The notes beneath the pieces are model-generated. The model saw only the letters and a program-made list of their open reading frames with translations. It did not search any database and was not told where the DNA came from. Positions 1 through 12,527 of a stretch of DNA of 64,000 nucleotides are shown here, piece after piece. The position numbers and the translations under genes are program-made. The stretch comes from Warburgia ugandensis (lineage: Eukaryota > Streptophyta > Magnoliopsida > Canellales > Canellaceae), in contig CP141139.1 of the NCBI GenBank assembly GCA_035236585.1, positions 40,061,217 through 40,125,216 on the forward strand. Reading direction: 5' to 3'. Position 1 is the first letter of the stretch. Every line of letters begins with the position of its first letter.

Positions 1-1276
1 ACCCTTTTATCCTCGGACGCTCCTGATCATGGTTTGGGGAATCAAGGTTAGTTTGGCCTATCTTTTATGGGTTTTAGAGTAATTGGGCCTTGGTATCCTC
101 AGTTTTTCCAAAGTTCTAGTGGCCACGCTCCACCATTCTATTCTAAGGGTTATGCCCACCTTTGAATGGGCCTTGATCAGGGATTTTATAATTTGGATGT
201 GTCCGCGTCGTCGACACGGATATAACGCCTTTTGCGGCGCCTCAATTGGAGCTCTAGATCTCAAATTATAAGCATTTTAGTGTCGCATGTACATAGAGTC
301 TTAAGAATGAAAAACAACGGAATGCTAGGGCGCTACGCGATTGCGTTGTACGCCCTGGCTTCCTTAAGGAACGAAAAACCTGCAGCACTAGCGCATTGTG
401 CGTCTGCGGCGTGCGCCTCAGCGGGCGCATTTGCAGACGCGCCGGGTTTTCCGCCCGACTGTCCCTTTTGCGGGCGCGTCCCTGGACGCGCCCATTTGGT
501 TTTTCAAACCGAGGTCGACGTGTGACGTTCCCATTGGATCGTCTTGTTCGTTGGGGAACCGGGGCGTCCTCAGGACACCCTGGTTCAACCTTGTCAAACC
601 AGTGCGGCCCAGGGGACATCCTTGGGTCCTTGGTGAGTCTCTAGGGCTCCATTTTGCATGGTTTTTCATGCAAAAACCTAGGGAAATTGTTCTTGGGACT
701 ATGGTGGAGATGGGTTTTAAGCGATCTCGGACATACCTGGCTCGTTGCTGGGTTTTTCTCCTTGTTTTCCCCTCTAGGTCACTGCTCCATGACTGGTTTT
801 CTTCAACGTTTTGGGCTGCCATTAGAGGCGCCCAAGAGCTCTATTTATAGAGCTAAGAGAGGATTCTGGAGGGGGCTCTCACCGCCTTTGAATGGCGGTG
901 GAGAAACCTCCAGAATGGTGGTGATTTCTCCTCCAATCACTGCTGTTCTAGAACCCTCTAGAGGTTGAAGATGAAGGGGTGCCCGTATCAGAACGGGTCC
1001 CTGTGTTTTGCAGGTTAAACCGTTTTTGTAAAATTTACAATTTTGCCCCTGAACTTCAAAGGGTCATAACTTGATCATTTTAACTCCGTTTTGGGTGATT
1101 TTTGGTCTTATTGGATTCATTTTTCTAAGACGCATCTAATGGAACTATTTTTAGGACCAAATTCCTGGGTTTAGTCCAGGTGAATAGTGAAATGACTAAA
1201 ATGCCCTTATCTTCAAAAACTGATCTTTTCATTGCTTAACTTGGAATTTCAATATCACAAAATTGGAGTCATTACA
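1..1276 (-). mobile_element. Large LTR, left end outside the window
   Basis: In minus orientation this LTR starts at 1276 with TGTAATGACTCC and runs out of the window. It is related to the LTRs at 53823-56538 and 47816-50982. Shared points are a start of the form TGTAA, a run about 60-80 bp in that reads as GGGCATTTTAGTCATT, a stretch about 'ACCCAAAACGGAG', a GC-rich block, and a TATA box on the minus strand at about 845-855 (GCTCTATAAATAGAGC). No primer-binding site follows 1276 on the plus side, as expected since that side is the outer flank. Superfamily (Gypsy, Tekay/Del-like) is inferred from LTR length and layout only. The open frames in the GC-rich part are not genes. Confidence 0.7.
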
Positions 1277-4200
1277 GGAAATACGTCATCCAAAGTGGAA
1301 GTGAATCAAGTTTGACCTACAATATGGTCCTCTGCACCTAGAACTCACAAACAATACACTCAACTTGTTCTTATCAAATGCCCTTAAGAGACTATTGAAA
1401 AAATTTGTCATCCAATTGCCTCTACCAAAGAATTGAAGCTCAAACTACAAGCCCAATGAGTACTTGAATATCATCAAGACTCATCACATGACATAGAGAA
1501 ATGTTACACTCTCAAGGATATTATTGAAGATCTGATTGAGAAGGGTCTCTTGGACAAACCCAAGACAAACATCACTTGAATTTACCTCTGACCCATATAC
1601 ACCTCCATCCCCCAATCTCTGCACCACACATGTTGAAAGGAAGGACGAACCTTTAAAAGTTAATATGGCAGATCAGTACATCTCTTCCAACCCCGAGTAT
1701 GATTGGGATGGCTAAGAATCACCACCACGAATATCCATGGAAGAGTGATTTCATTGTCTTAAGATTTACATTGTCCAATCAAAAATATAATCGAAAAAAT
1801 GCACTTAGGTAAAAAATGGGTAGTTCTAAAGGATTCTAAGGTCTATGTTCATACCTGTAAAAAGTTGATGAGAGATTCAAAAAACAAGAAATGGAATTGG
1901 GAGTGGTTCGTAGCATTATATTAAGGCAGCCAAGAGACTAGAACTGTTTGGGACTCTTTCTCATAGTGGTTGATTCTTAATAAGAGCTATTAGCATCTCA
2001 TAGCAAATAGTTTAACAAAATAAGCATGTATGGTTGAAAGGTAGGGTTGGGATGTCATCGTGTATTTGGTGTCTTTATTTTCAAGTATCAATTTATCTAT
2101 TATGTATTTATTACTTTTTAAAATGGCATCAATCTAACTTTGGGTAATGTTGGTAAGGCATTAGAAATTGGATAGTTCATAGGGTGGGTGCTCTATGAAA
2201 AATGGATTGTTAAGAATGTAATAATGAGACAATTGAAACTTGCTTATCAATCACCTAAAATGGACTATGTATAACATTTATGTTAGAAGTTCAAAAAGCT
2301 TCAAGGAAAACATGTTGTTACTAATATTTACCTTCTTTATTAATGACACTCTTTGGCTTACACTCCTCTTATTAATTATTTAGAGGTAGCTATAATTCCT
2401 AAAAACTACCAATGTGAGAAGACAATTGTAAAATCATTTTATAATACCTATGGTGATGTTGAAGTGGGAGTTAAGTGTAGACTTACAAATGCTCCTTAGA
2501 GATTCATAGAATCTTTTGTAGAGATGCATTCTCTAGATGCTTAGGGATTACTGAAGTTGTGAGACTCTAAAGCTTCAAAATCATTGGTTAGGCTAGGATT
2601 TGACAAAATTTGATAGGATTTGTTGAAAACTAAAAGAATTTGGTAAGTTTGTTTGAAATTATGTTGTCCTTAAGTATGATTTTGGAAACTAACAAATGTC
2701 TAGCTTAGTCTGTCGTAGACAACTTAGTATCTAGTCTAAATACGCTTGGTCATAGGTTTGAGTAGCTACTTTTCCATTTGGCCAGGGCTTAGATTTAGGA
2801 GGTTGTGTGAGTGAGAGTGTGTGTGGTAAGTTGCTTTGTATTTCCTTGCCTGTACAAAAAATATGATTTTACAAAATAAGTCTAGTAACTAAGGATAATT
2901 TGGAATAAATAGGACAAAACATGTTTATTTATTCATTTATTGAAAGTTAGACACACACCTACCCATGCACATCATCAAATCTTAATCACCTAGGTGAGAG
3001 ACTTCTCTTTGTGCCACTATAGTACAAGGTACTAGTGTGACAAATTAGTGTTATTAGTATGAGTTGGGATATAATTGATGAAAATTTAAGAATTCCTAGA
3101 GGAATTTAGGCTATGATTGGAATTAATTGGGGATTGCCAATGATATTTTGCTATAATTAAGGGTTTCTATGTCGTTGAATCATAACACAAAAATTATAAC
3201 ACACTAGTCTTCATCATCATAAAGTGTGGGCCCTGTGGTACAAAATTAGATGCCAATAGAAACAACTAAGATGTATATGTCATGTTGCATCGATCCAAAT
3301 CAACTACACCATCAGTTCAACAAACAACAATTTAGGACCAACTTGAAAAGAGCTTGAAACTAGAAAGTGGACTTTACATAGAACCCACTAACAATTTTAC
3401 ACCAAGAAACTAAGGAAACCACTTGAGTATCAAGAATAGATAGATAGAGAGAGAAGAAAAGAAAATGAGAAGATGTTATCTCTAGAAATCATCTACGATG
3501 ATAGAGATTTGGATTTTTTTTTCTCTCCTCATGAATCTCCCATCCAAATCATTTTGGCATTATAAAACTTATGGAAAGAAAAGAGGGAAGACATCTCTCA
3601 AAAAAATGGTGAGAATGTGTGGTAATGTTACGAGATTTATTGTTCTTTTGTTTTCTTAGCTTAGGGTTTTGGCAAATTTAAACTCATCCTCTTTAAAACA
3701 TAATGTTTAAGGTATGAGAAATAGTAAGTACACAAATCAAGAGGAGAGGAAGGTGTACAAGGATACTTTTCCATACAATGTAAAACTTTTATTATAGATC
3801 TAGATAAGTGAGAAACTCAAATTTCCATGCCTATTGAATGGTTGTAGCTTACATTTTCTTTGTTAAATTATGAACATCCATTTTTATTAATTTTTCAAAG
3901 ACCAAAAATAAGTGGGAAGGATCCTCCAAAAGCATTGATTTCTCATGGGTTGTCTATTTTTGGCATTTTGAACATGATGAATAACTTAGAGCTACAAAGA
4001 AAGTTCTACATTGCATGGAAAAATAGACATGTAACTTTCCTCTCCTCTTGAGTGTGTCTGCTTATCAGGATTCTTAAATATTCCTATTTAAGATTTTGTT
4101 AGCTTTAAACTTACCCTCTTTGAAAGATAATGTCAACATACTAATTTTGTCCTTTTATAGATATATAGTAAAAATTCAATAAATTAATGACTGATAAATT

Positions 4201-4600
4201 GATAATCTCTCTAAGATAATACAATGTCTAGGTCCGAACTTGGGCTAACATGGTACATTGATAATTTAGTGAATTTATAAAACAATGCATTCTCAAAAAT
4301 TTTGTAAGGGCCTGGTAAATATATAAATTGATATTAGGCTCAAATTTTGTAAAGAGAGTGAGATTTTTTTAGTTTTTGAGAGAAACTTAAAAGGTTAAAA
4401 AGTTACAGACTAAGGGCAAATACACATTAACTTTGGAAAGAAGGAAAGAAATGGTACTTCAGAGAAAAAGGAAAAAGACTTAAGATTTTTATAAAATAAT
4501 GCAAACAACAATGGTTTCATATACATTGGGATTTTCTAATAAAAATAATATCTTGCTAAGTTAATAGAAAATGTTTGGTTCAAGATATTAATTTTATCAA
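1277..4600. other. Degenerate transposon-derived and intergenic DNA
   Basis: AT-rich sequence with many stops in all frames. Apart from the gag-like scrap at about 1414-1580 nothing could be assigned. No gene, RNA gene or structured repeat was seen between about 2700 and 4600. Confidence 0.5.
1414..1580 (+). pseudogene. Gypsy gag-like fragment
   Basis: One frame reads YHQDSSHDIEKCYTLKDIIE and continues for about 15 residues. It resembles the 'YH..HGHDT..C..LK..IE.LI..G' segment found in plant Gypsy gag proteins of the Tat/Ogre/Athila type. A stop lies just upstream and others follow downstream, so it is a relic. Family placement rests on one motif. Confidence 0.4.
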
Positions 4601-5759
4601 ACTTTTACTATAGTTATAAGCTTAGAGACAAAAGAACATGTTTGGGCTTGTGGAGTCTTCGAGTTTTGGCCTCATCACCGGTTTGTATTGTTGCCCCAAC
4701 CCACGATGGCTTGCTTTTTTGGTGCTCCAACCTGCCCCAAGTGAGAATAGGATGGGATGGGGCCCGATAGAACCCGCCAGCCTAATTTTCTCCATTTTCG
4801 TTTTTTTTTCTTGAAAGTTAGACCCACACTTCCATGCATTAACGTGGTTACCCAAATGACATACACTTGTTGTGGTGTTGCGCTGGTGCGCCTTGTCGCA
4901 AATTGACGCACACATCCATAAAGAGAGAGAGAGAGCTCTTCCAAATTTTTGTATTAATGTAAGACAAATAGAGCTGGGACGAGATGTCATTTTAATATTC
5001 TTTAAGCAAAAAGTTATAAAGTAAACGACCTAGAATATATTATCTTAATTGCTAAATATACTTGAAATCATCTTGAAAGAGAAAAGTACCATCTCAAATT
5101 TCAAATCAAGCATAATAAGGCATCATATTGTCTTCGACCAACTGTGCTAAATGACAAATTATATTTAATTATTTTTATTATATTTTATAATGAAAATTCA
5201 ACCGAAACTTAAAGTTTTATGTTATGAAATATTCTACAATATATTAGAAACAATTAGGTGCAGTTTCCTAGACACGCTCACGCTTGGTGGTTTGGGACCT
5301 GAACAGCGAACACGTCGACCAATAATAGGCATTGTTGCCCTCATCCATCTTTCCCTCTGTAATAGTTGAGCTGCGATTACAAGAATAGGAGTTTCTATAC
5401 GTTGGTTAGGACCTAAAGCTCGAGAGGGACCCAGTTTCCTAGTGATCCAAAACAATCATCTCCTAGCGTGGCTCAAAAGTCCCTGGATTGCTAAGATTCA
5501 TGCTGCTTACTCTTCAACTTGAGATGGACGGTAGCCATTAAGATCTAGGGTGATGTGGGTAGATCTATGTGCTGATCTAGATTGCTGTGTTCGTAGATCG
5601 ATGGTTTTAGTCTAATCCAAACAGATGCACCATCCACGTATCATAATTGAACAAACTGGCCCAACTTTTGGTTTTAGCTGGCCATTGGTCTTCTCAACGG
5701 TACAGACGCCAAGATCTGTACGCACAGCTAGAAGTACACAGAGGACTCTAGATCCTTTT
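4600..5759. other. Intergenic, probably includes the TPK promoter
   Basis: No coding frame is supported here. The segment immediately precedes the inferred TPK leader exon, so the promoter is expected in its last few hundred bases. No TATA box could be assigned with confidence. Short GA-rich runs occur at about 4921-4936. Confidence 0.4.
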
Positions 5760-6532
5760 CACAAGCTTCAACATACTGACGATTAATCTCCAAATTCTCT
5801 CTCTGATGGATCGAAACAAGCTTCTATAGGTAAGCAGAAATTCCTCTCCAAGTCTACGCGTTCAGAACTTGGCTTTGCTCATAAATAACTGCAATTAGTA
5901 ACAGCATAGGTTTTTTTCATTATGTCCCTTTGTCTGAATTCATTCATTTGGTTGTTCTTATTTTCCATTGTTGTTTTGGACCCAGATTTTCCTTCTTAGT
6001 GTTAAAACTTAGAATCTGGAGCCCTTTGAGAACGCCCTTTTTTCTGTTTTGCATTTAGTATCAACAGACATTTCATTATGAACAGAAGGATGGTGAATTC
6101 ATTTGGTTCTTTTCTTTTCTTTGTTTTTTTCTGGTCTGGTAGTTAAATGCTCAGCCCCCAAATCAAGAATGTGGACTACAGTTCATCTAGTGTTGTAATC
6201 AGCTAGTCGTTTGTTTTTCTCATTTTATGTGCTTGGTGGTAGAATTGATTTCCCTAAAACTGGGATTTTGCCAGAATTCATCCACAACGTAGATTTGAGA
6301 TCCAATTCATTTATTTTTTATGTTAGGACCCAGTGAGCCAGAAATCGAATTGTTAGCAAGTCATTTTGTTAAAGTCCGACGAGATCCTTTCTTTTACGAT
6401 TCTCTTCTAGTCATACTTTCACCAGAATCTGCCATTCAATTTGCTATTCATACACTGTCTTGTCCATTTTCTTGATGTTCTGGTAATTAGTCTTTCAGAA
6501 ATTGTGAATATTTGTCGCCTTCTGTTTATGTG

Positions 6533-6650
6533 AAGTTTCCTTCTTCACTAGTGCTTTAACTCTCTTTTATTTGTCAGCTCCTGTTTATTTTAAGTTTCCT
6601 TCTTCACTAGTGTTTTAACTCTTTTCTTTTGTTGTTGTTTCCTTTATATG
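6533..6650. repeat. 59-bp tandem duplication
   Basis: The string AAGTTTCCTTCTTCACTAGT occurs at 6533 and again at 6592, with similar sequence around it. This gives about two copies of a 59-bp unit within the TPK leader intron. Confidence 0.8.
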
Positions 6651-6818
6651 GTCTTTATCATATCATAAAATTCAAGCTGCATTTTAAATTGCTAATCTAT
6701 ATATACTTATCTTTGCTTGTGGGCAGCAAAGAAGCAATTAAGTTCTTGTCCATGCTACGTGGATTCTGAATGATATCAGCTTTGGATATAAAAGAGAGTC
6801 TATCATCTGAAACCTTCA

Positions 6819-6982
6819 GAATCCTAAACACCGAGAAATGTTGGGTAGTGAAAAGAAAGTACTCTCCATGTCTCTTCTTGAAAGGCTTCTTGGAAACAAG
6901 AATAATCCTAACACCTAGAAATGTTGGGTAGTGAAGAGAAAAGTACTCTCCATGTCTCTTCTTGAAAGGCTTCTTAGAAGAG
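6819..6982. repeat. 83-bp tandem duplication
   Basis: GAAATGTTGGGTAGTGAA begins at 6835 and again at 6918. Each is followed by a near-identical segment about AAAGTACTCTCCATGTCTC and TTGAAAGGCTTCTT. It is two copies of an 83-bp unit in the TPK leader intron. Confidence 0.85.
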
Positions 6983-7713
6983 GGATGAGATAGCAAGAAT
7001 GACCCCAAGATTAAAAGTCATGAAACAAAATTCTGAGGGTAGAAAGCCAAATATACTTACATAATCATCCAATTCCAAAGATTTGAAAAACTGAAATCCT
7101 AAAAATGACTATTTTCTAAAAATGACACTTATTGGTTTTATCTATTAGTGGGTATGGAAAATAGTCTCCTGTGTGGATCTCTGGAGTGGTTGCTTCTCTA
7201 GTCTCTCTATTTCTTCTCCCTTCATCAGACCAATGCCAAGATAGTAGCTTTGACGTGATTGACCGCTTTCCATTCTTGGAGATTCATCAAGAGATGATAT
7301 TTGCGGTTTTTGTAAGTTTTATGCATGCGCAGGTTGGAAAGTACTGCAGATGTTACCAACGCATTGACTGCTAACATATTGGAGTATTTATGTCCCATAC
7401 ATCTTTTAGAATGTATTAGGTCTGCAGTTGATGTTGGGTATAGTCATCTCCCATTATGAACCACATGAATGTTGGGCGTATTTCTTTTATTTCTGAGTCA
7501 CGTATAATTTGTCTTAATTTTTTGTATGTACTGTAATAATTGCATACAAATCCTTGCTATTCCATTATTTGAACAAAAGCATGCAATTGTTATTCTGTTT
7601 CTGTTGTTCCAGAGCAGTGAGCATCTGGTCCTTTTCCTGTTTCTCACATACTTATATCTCAGCCTCATGATTATGCAGGTGTTGCTGACGTGATTACCTC
7701 CATCATCCCACAA

Positions 7714-9123
7714 ATGGCCCACAACAGTGCAAAACAGCCCCTGCTCTCAGGACTGATTGACCCATCTGCTCAACCAGAACAAATGAACATTGCAAAGCCA
7801 AGAAGATTTCGAAGATGTATAAGTACACCTGTAACTGACAGTCTTTTACCAGAGAGAAAAAACAGTCCCTTGAATCCGGTGACTGAGTCATTTTTGCATA
7901 AATTCAAACCTTCATTTAGGCAAGTTGCAATTTTATTGGTACTGTACTTGGGAGTTGGCACTTTTTGCTTCTTTATCATTGCGAATCATATCAAGGGTAA
8001 GCGAAGCAATGGTGTTGTTGATGCCTTATATTTCTGCATTGTGACAATGACCACTGTGGGCTACGGAGACCTTGTACCTTATAGTACTCTTGCAAAACTT
8101 CTTGCATGTGCTTTTGTATTTACTGGTATGGCTCTTATTGGACTAGCTCTCAGTAGAGCTGCTGATTATATTGTAGAGAAGCAGGAAATATTGCTGGTTA
8201 GAGCCTTAAATATACGCCACCATATTGGGCCAACAGAGATTATCAAAGAAGTGGAAACCAACAAAGTAAAATACAAGCTTGCCACAGTCACATTGCTTCT
8301 TGTGTTGCTGATGACAGTAGGAACAATTTTCCTTTTTGCGGTTGAGAAATTGGACCTTGTTGATGCCTTTTACTGCGTCTGTTCCACGATCACAACTTTA
8401 GGATATGGAGATGAAAGCTTCTCAACTAAAGGTGGGCGTATTTTTGCCATCTTTTGGATATTGACCAGCACCATCTGTTTGGCTCAGTTCTATCTGTATG
8501 TTGCTGAGATAAACACTGAGAACCGGCAAAAGTCTTTAGTGAAATGGGTTCTAACAAGAAAGATGACATCTTTAGATCTTGAGGTAGCAGATATGGATGG
8601 TGATGGAGTCTTGAGGTAAGAAAATCCACGAGCAAAAACATTGCATCCCATTATCTTCATACTAAAAACATTATATCCCATTCATTGCAACTAGTTTCTT
8701 ACGCAACAAATAAGATTTCAGATTATTATGAAACTAGCGAATGGCTCTGCATGTTATCTCTGACAAGAAGGTATGCTGAGACAATCTCCCAGCAGTTCAG
8801 TTGCTTTTGATTGAACTTGAGTAGCATAAACTGAAATCAGCATCTTATTTGGCTCTCCCTTGGCAGGGAATCCATGTTGTTTTCTTGTTGTGTCAATTGG
8901 TAACAAGTTTTCTTTTGCACACTCCTTGGCTTTCTTTTTTGCTTTTATGGCTAACCATTATTTGTTTCATTTCCAAAGTGCTGCAGAGTTTATCATTTAT
9001 AAGCTCAAAGAGATGGGGAAGATTAGCCAGGAAGATATTGCACTTGTTATGAAAGAGTTTAAGGATCTCGATGTCGATCAATCTGGAACAGTGTCTGCAT
9101 CTGACTTGGCACTGGTGCAATGA
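7714..9123 (+). CDS. TPK1: Two-pore potassium channel, TPK1/KCO1 type
   Basis: Two exons, 7714-8615 and 8979-9123, joined through GAG|GTAAGA and TTCCAAAG|TGC (phase 2). They encode 348 residues, close to the roughly 360 of Arabidopsis TPK1. The start is the first ATG after the leader acceptor; the frame is open upstream but has no other ATG. Residues 34-39 read RCISTP, a mode-1-like 14-3-3 site. Membrane segments are about 70-92, 122-148, 188-210 and 241-264. Both pore loops carry the K+ filter GYGD: TTVGYGD at 113-119 and TTLGYGD at 227-233. Two EF-hands follow, with loops 293-304 (DMDGDG, completed across the splice) and 332-343 (DVDQSG). Family members are tonoplast K+ channels opened by Ca2+ and 14-3-3 binding. 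The C-terminus ends in ALVQ, slightly short. No disabling change is seen. Paralogue number is inferred. Confidence 0.95.
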
Positions 9124-9799
9124 TCTTCACAAGAGAAGCATCAAAAGGAATGTTCTTATGGAGGTATATAGCTAGGAATCCCATACACATTGAGTTGTTT
9201 AACTTCTGACAACAGATGAGAATATTCCCAACAAGTCTTTCCCTATCTTTCCTATTTAACATTTGTACATATGTAGATTCAGATGTTCAAGTATGTTTCA
9301 CATATCATTAGCTCCTAAATATCAAAAGTTCCAAGTATCAGAGCATTCCTACTTGCCTAACTTAAAAATAAAGTAAGAATGCAAGAAGGTTAAACTTAGA
9401 AGCTTCTTTGCTTTCAATTAAATAGTCCATCAAATTTACACAGCTCAATAGGAGAGGAAAGAGAACACGCTTTATTTTCTATGCATGGTGCATCTTTTGA
9501 CAATGCATTTGGGCAATTGTAGCTACTTGTTATAGATCTTTGAAATCTTAACATAAATGGATGGTTGTGATTATTGAAGTAAAGAAACATAGGCTGGAAA
9601 CATCTGATGGACATGAAATTGGATATCTAGCTTATCTAAGCCATTCTTAACATGATAAGTGAGTTAAATCTAACAAAAATAATTTCAGCAAGCATAAAAA
9701 AAAGACGGGGTACACGGGACTCTTAAATATAATAAGTTTGAAAATTATAATTAAATATAGAACCATAAACCTTAGTGTTGGACTATATAGATACAACTG
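9124..9799. other. TPK 3' flank
   Basis: This should contain the TPK 3' untranslated region. No poly(A) signal was singled out and no other gene is visible. The RTE LINE becomes recognisable at about 9800. Confidence 0.5.
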
Positions 9800-10689
9800 T
9801 GATATTAGAATACTTGAAGTGAAAGAAGCCTTCAAAAGATGAAATCAAGGCCTTAGGGCACGATAATATACTAATGAAGGCTTAGAAATATATGGAAGAT
9901 ACTGGAGTAGTTTGGTTAACAAAGTTGTTTAACAGGATTTTAAAAGCAAAGAAAATGTCAAATGGATGAAGGAAAAGCTCTATTATACTAATCTATGAAA
10001 ATAAAAGAGACAAATAGAGTTACACTAATTATTGTAAGATCTAACTTATGAGTCATACCATGAAACTTTGAAAAAGAGTGAATGAGAAGAGGCTACGACA
10101 TGAAACAGGTATATTGGAAAACCAATTTTGTTTCATGCCTATGAGGTCTACCATGGAAGCTAATTTTCTCTTTAAATAATTAATGGAGAAATGTAAGGAG
10201 AGAAAGAAGGACCTCCATATGGTCTTTATTGACTTAGAAAAAGCTAATGAAAGGGTTCTTATAGAGTATATGATTGGTGTTGGGTAAAAAAGAGTTTTCA
10301 CAAGGATACATGAATATAATTAAGAATATGTATAAGGGAGCAGTAATAAATGTTAGGACCAATAACGAAGAGACGGATGATTTCTCCATTACCATAGGAT
10401 TGCACTAAGGATCGGCATTGAGCATGTAACTCTTCACATTGGCTATGAAGAGTTAATGAAACATCTACATAAGGAGATTTCATGATGCATATTATTTATA
10501 AATAACATAGTTTTGGTTGATAAGACAATGAAGGGCATAAACACAAAAGCTTAAGTTGTGGAGAGATGCTATAGAGTAAAGGATTCAAAATTAGTTGCAC
10601 TAAGACAGAGTATATGGAATACAATTTTAGCAAGGAGTGTGAGGAAAGCATTAGTAAAAATTGATAACCAAGAAGTCCTTAAAGAGATC
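9800..10689 (+). mobile_element. RTE-type LINE, left part (decayed)
   Basis: Broken plus-strand frames read as reverse-transcriptase segments typical of plant RTE-like non-LTR elements: about 9803 'ILEVKEAF', 9880 'TGVVWLTKLF', 10090-10150 'LRHETGISENQFGFMPMRST' and 10200-10240 'KKDLHMVFIDLEKA'. Stops and frameshifts interrupt it. The element is cut at 10689 by the Gypsy insertion and resumes at 16225. The clade assignment is from motif recall, not a tree. Confidence 0.8.
10685..10689. repeat. Target-site duplication AGATC, left
   Basis: AGATC directly precedes the left LTR; the matching copy is at 16220-16224, directly after the right LTR. Confidence 0.95.
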
Positions 10690-11098
10690 TGATGGAGCTA
10701 CGGTTGGAATCTCAGTGGAGCAGAATTCCAAATGGAAGATGGAACTTTGTTTATTGATGGGAAGAGTAATACAAGGAGTTCAGGACCAGGAACATTACAA
10801 GTATGGTTGGACCAAGGGAGATAGGAACCGCAGTTCCTCCCTGAGTTTACTCCCTTCACTTCCTTCTTTCTTTTCCCTCCCCTTTCTCCCCTGTACTTTC
10901 CCCCCTTTATCCTTCCAAATCTCTAACCAACTGGATATCCATAACAGATTGGATATTAACTGCCTAACTCCCTAACCAACTGATTATCCCACTACTGTAT
11001 ATTTGGTATATCCTAACTACTGATCACATTTCTTCCTAGCCGAATTGTAACCTCCTGATCTGATCTGTACACCTGGAAGAAATATTGGGGGTGTAACA
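10690..11098 (-). repeat. 3' LTR of the Gypsy element
   Basis: 409 bp. It lacks 64 bp present in the other LTR, lost between two direct GAAATATT octamers, and differs by a one-base indel. The polyprotein frame runs into this LTR and stops at 11017, so the C-terminus of pol is LTR-encoded. Confidence 0.95.
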
Positions 11099-12527
11099 TT
11101 ACCCTTCGCCAGTAGTTTCACCTTGTCCTCAAGGTGAAAGGAGGGGAATTGAGTGTGCAAGTCATTATAGAGCTCCGACGTATTGTCACATTTAGGGAGG
11201 TGTTGCCACTTGACTAAAACCTCCTTGTGACCATTGGCCCTTGTTCTGATTTGCTTGATGGATTCAGGTTGCACCACCAACTCTAATGCCTCTGTCAAAC
11301 CAGTGCGTAGGGGTTGAGGTTGGGCCGAATTGGACAAGGCGGCCTTGAGTTGGGAAACATGGAAAACGGGATGGATACACATTGTAGATGGTAAATCCAG
11401 GCGATAAACAATTGCTCCGATGCATTCCAAGATCGGGTAGGGACCATAAAACCTGGGGCTGAGCTTCTCATTAGGTCTTTTAGCCAGCTTTTTGAACTTA
11501 AAGGGCTGTAGCTTCAGAAAGACTAGGTCTCCTAGCTGGAACTGGACTTCCCTACGATCCTTGTTTGCCTGGTATTTCATTCTGGCTTGGGCTATTACCA
11601 AATTACTCTTTAGCTCTTGTAGGATGATATTCCTGTCCCTAATCTGCTGGTTTACTGCCTCAACAACAGACCCTTCATCTGAAAGCCTCAATAGCATGGG
11701 AGGGTCACGTCCATAAAGGGCTCTAAATGGAGACATTCCAGCAACTCCGTGAAAGGTAGTATTGTACCAGAATTCTGCCCAAGGAATCCATTTGGGCCAC
11801 TGCTTAGGGTGGTGTGAAGTGAAGCAGCGCAAGCATGTTTCTAAGCATTGGTTGACTACCTTCGTTTGCCTATCTGTTTGCGGATGGTAAGCAGTGCTCA
11901 TTTTCAGATTAGTCCCAGCCATCTTGAACAATTCAGTCCAAAATTGACTGATAAAGAGGCGGTCCCTGTCAGAAACGATGGAACGTGGGTACCCGTGTAG
12001 GCACACCACTTCATGAAGAAAAAGAGTGGCAACCTCCTGAGCAGAAAACGGGTGGCATAAGGGGATGAAATGGCTGTATTTCGAGAGGCGATCTACTACT
12101 ACCAATAGGGTATCCTTCCCTTGAGATCTAGGTAAGCCTCCAATGAAGTCCATAGAGAGATCATCCCAAACTTGTTCTAGAATGGGCAAGGGCTGGAGAA
12201 GGCCCCCTGGTTTGAGTGCTTGATACTTGTTCCTCTGGCATACATCACAAGAGGCCAATTCTGAACGTCTCTTTTCATTCCTTTCCAGTACACAACGTTG
12301 GATAGCCTTTTGAATGTTCTGAATGAGCTTGAATGTCCCCCTGCTGGAGTGGAGTGAAACTCTTTGAGTAAGGTGGGGATTCTAGGAGAAACCTTAGGAA
12401 GAATCAACCTGCCATGGAAGAGCAAGCAGCCATGTCTTAAGGAATACCCCTTATGACTATTTGCATCGACCAGCAGGTCTTGTAGGATGGAACGCAGAGT
12501 ATCATCTTGATGGATTGCAGCTTCCAA
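11017..12527 (-). pseudogene. Integrase with chromodomain of the Gypsy element
   Basis: The N-terminal zinc-binding part is at 12527-12260 (FHSTPAGGHSS, then a frameshift near 12258) and continues as CDVCQRNK. The catalytic core 12258-11600 has the D-D-E set in MDFIGGLP, VSDRDRLF and NQCLETCLR. The C-terminal region has LSPRFYGPYPI and VFHVSQLK, then a chromodomain-like EVLVKWQHLP, with TSELY where the family has TWE, and FHLEDKV. The last residues before the stop at 11017 are coded by the LTR. The single frameshift is the main lesion. Confidence 0.93.

Larger units (their letters stand above)
5760..7678 (+). promoter_or_regulatory. TPK 5' leader exon and leader intron
   Basis: A donor at 5830 (CTATAG|GTAAGC) and an acceptor at 7677-7678 (TTATGCAG|GTG) bracket an intron of 1849 bp that ends 35 bp before the TPK start codon. 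The upstream part (about 5760-5829) would be the leader exon. Leader introns are known in plant TPK1/KCO1 genes. The splice is inferred from consensus sites only. The intron holds two short tandem duplications and no coding frame of interest. Confidence 0.55.

Noticed and set aside
232-968. Several overlapping frames of 80-150 codons on both strands
   Set aside because: GC-rich LTR sequence opens many frames at once; none resembles a known protein.
7171-7374. 67-codon frame upstream of TPK as an extra coding exon
   Set aside because: It lies in the inferred leader intron, does not resemble TPK N-termini, and stops before the channel frame.
8849-9052. Hydrophobic frame in the TPK intron and exon 2
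   Set aside because: It is a different frame from the EF-hand exon; the intron acceptor at 8978 gives the correct continuation.
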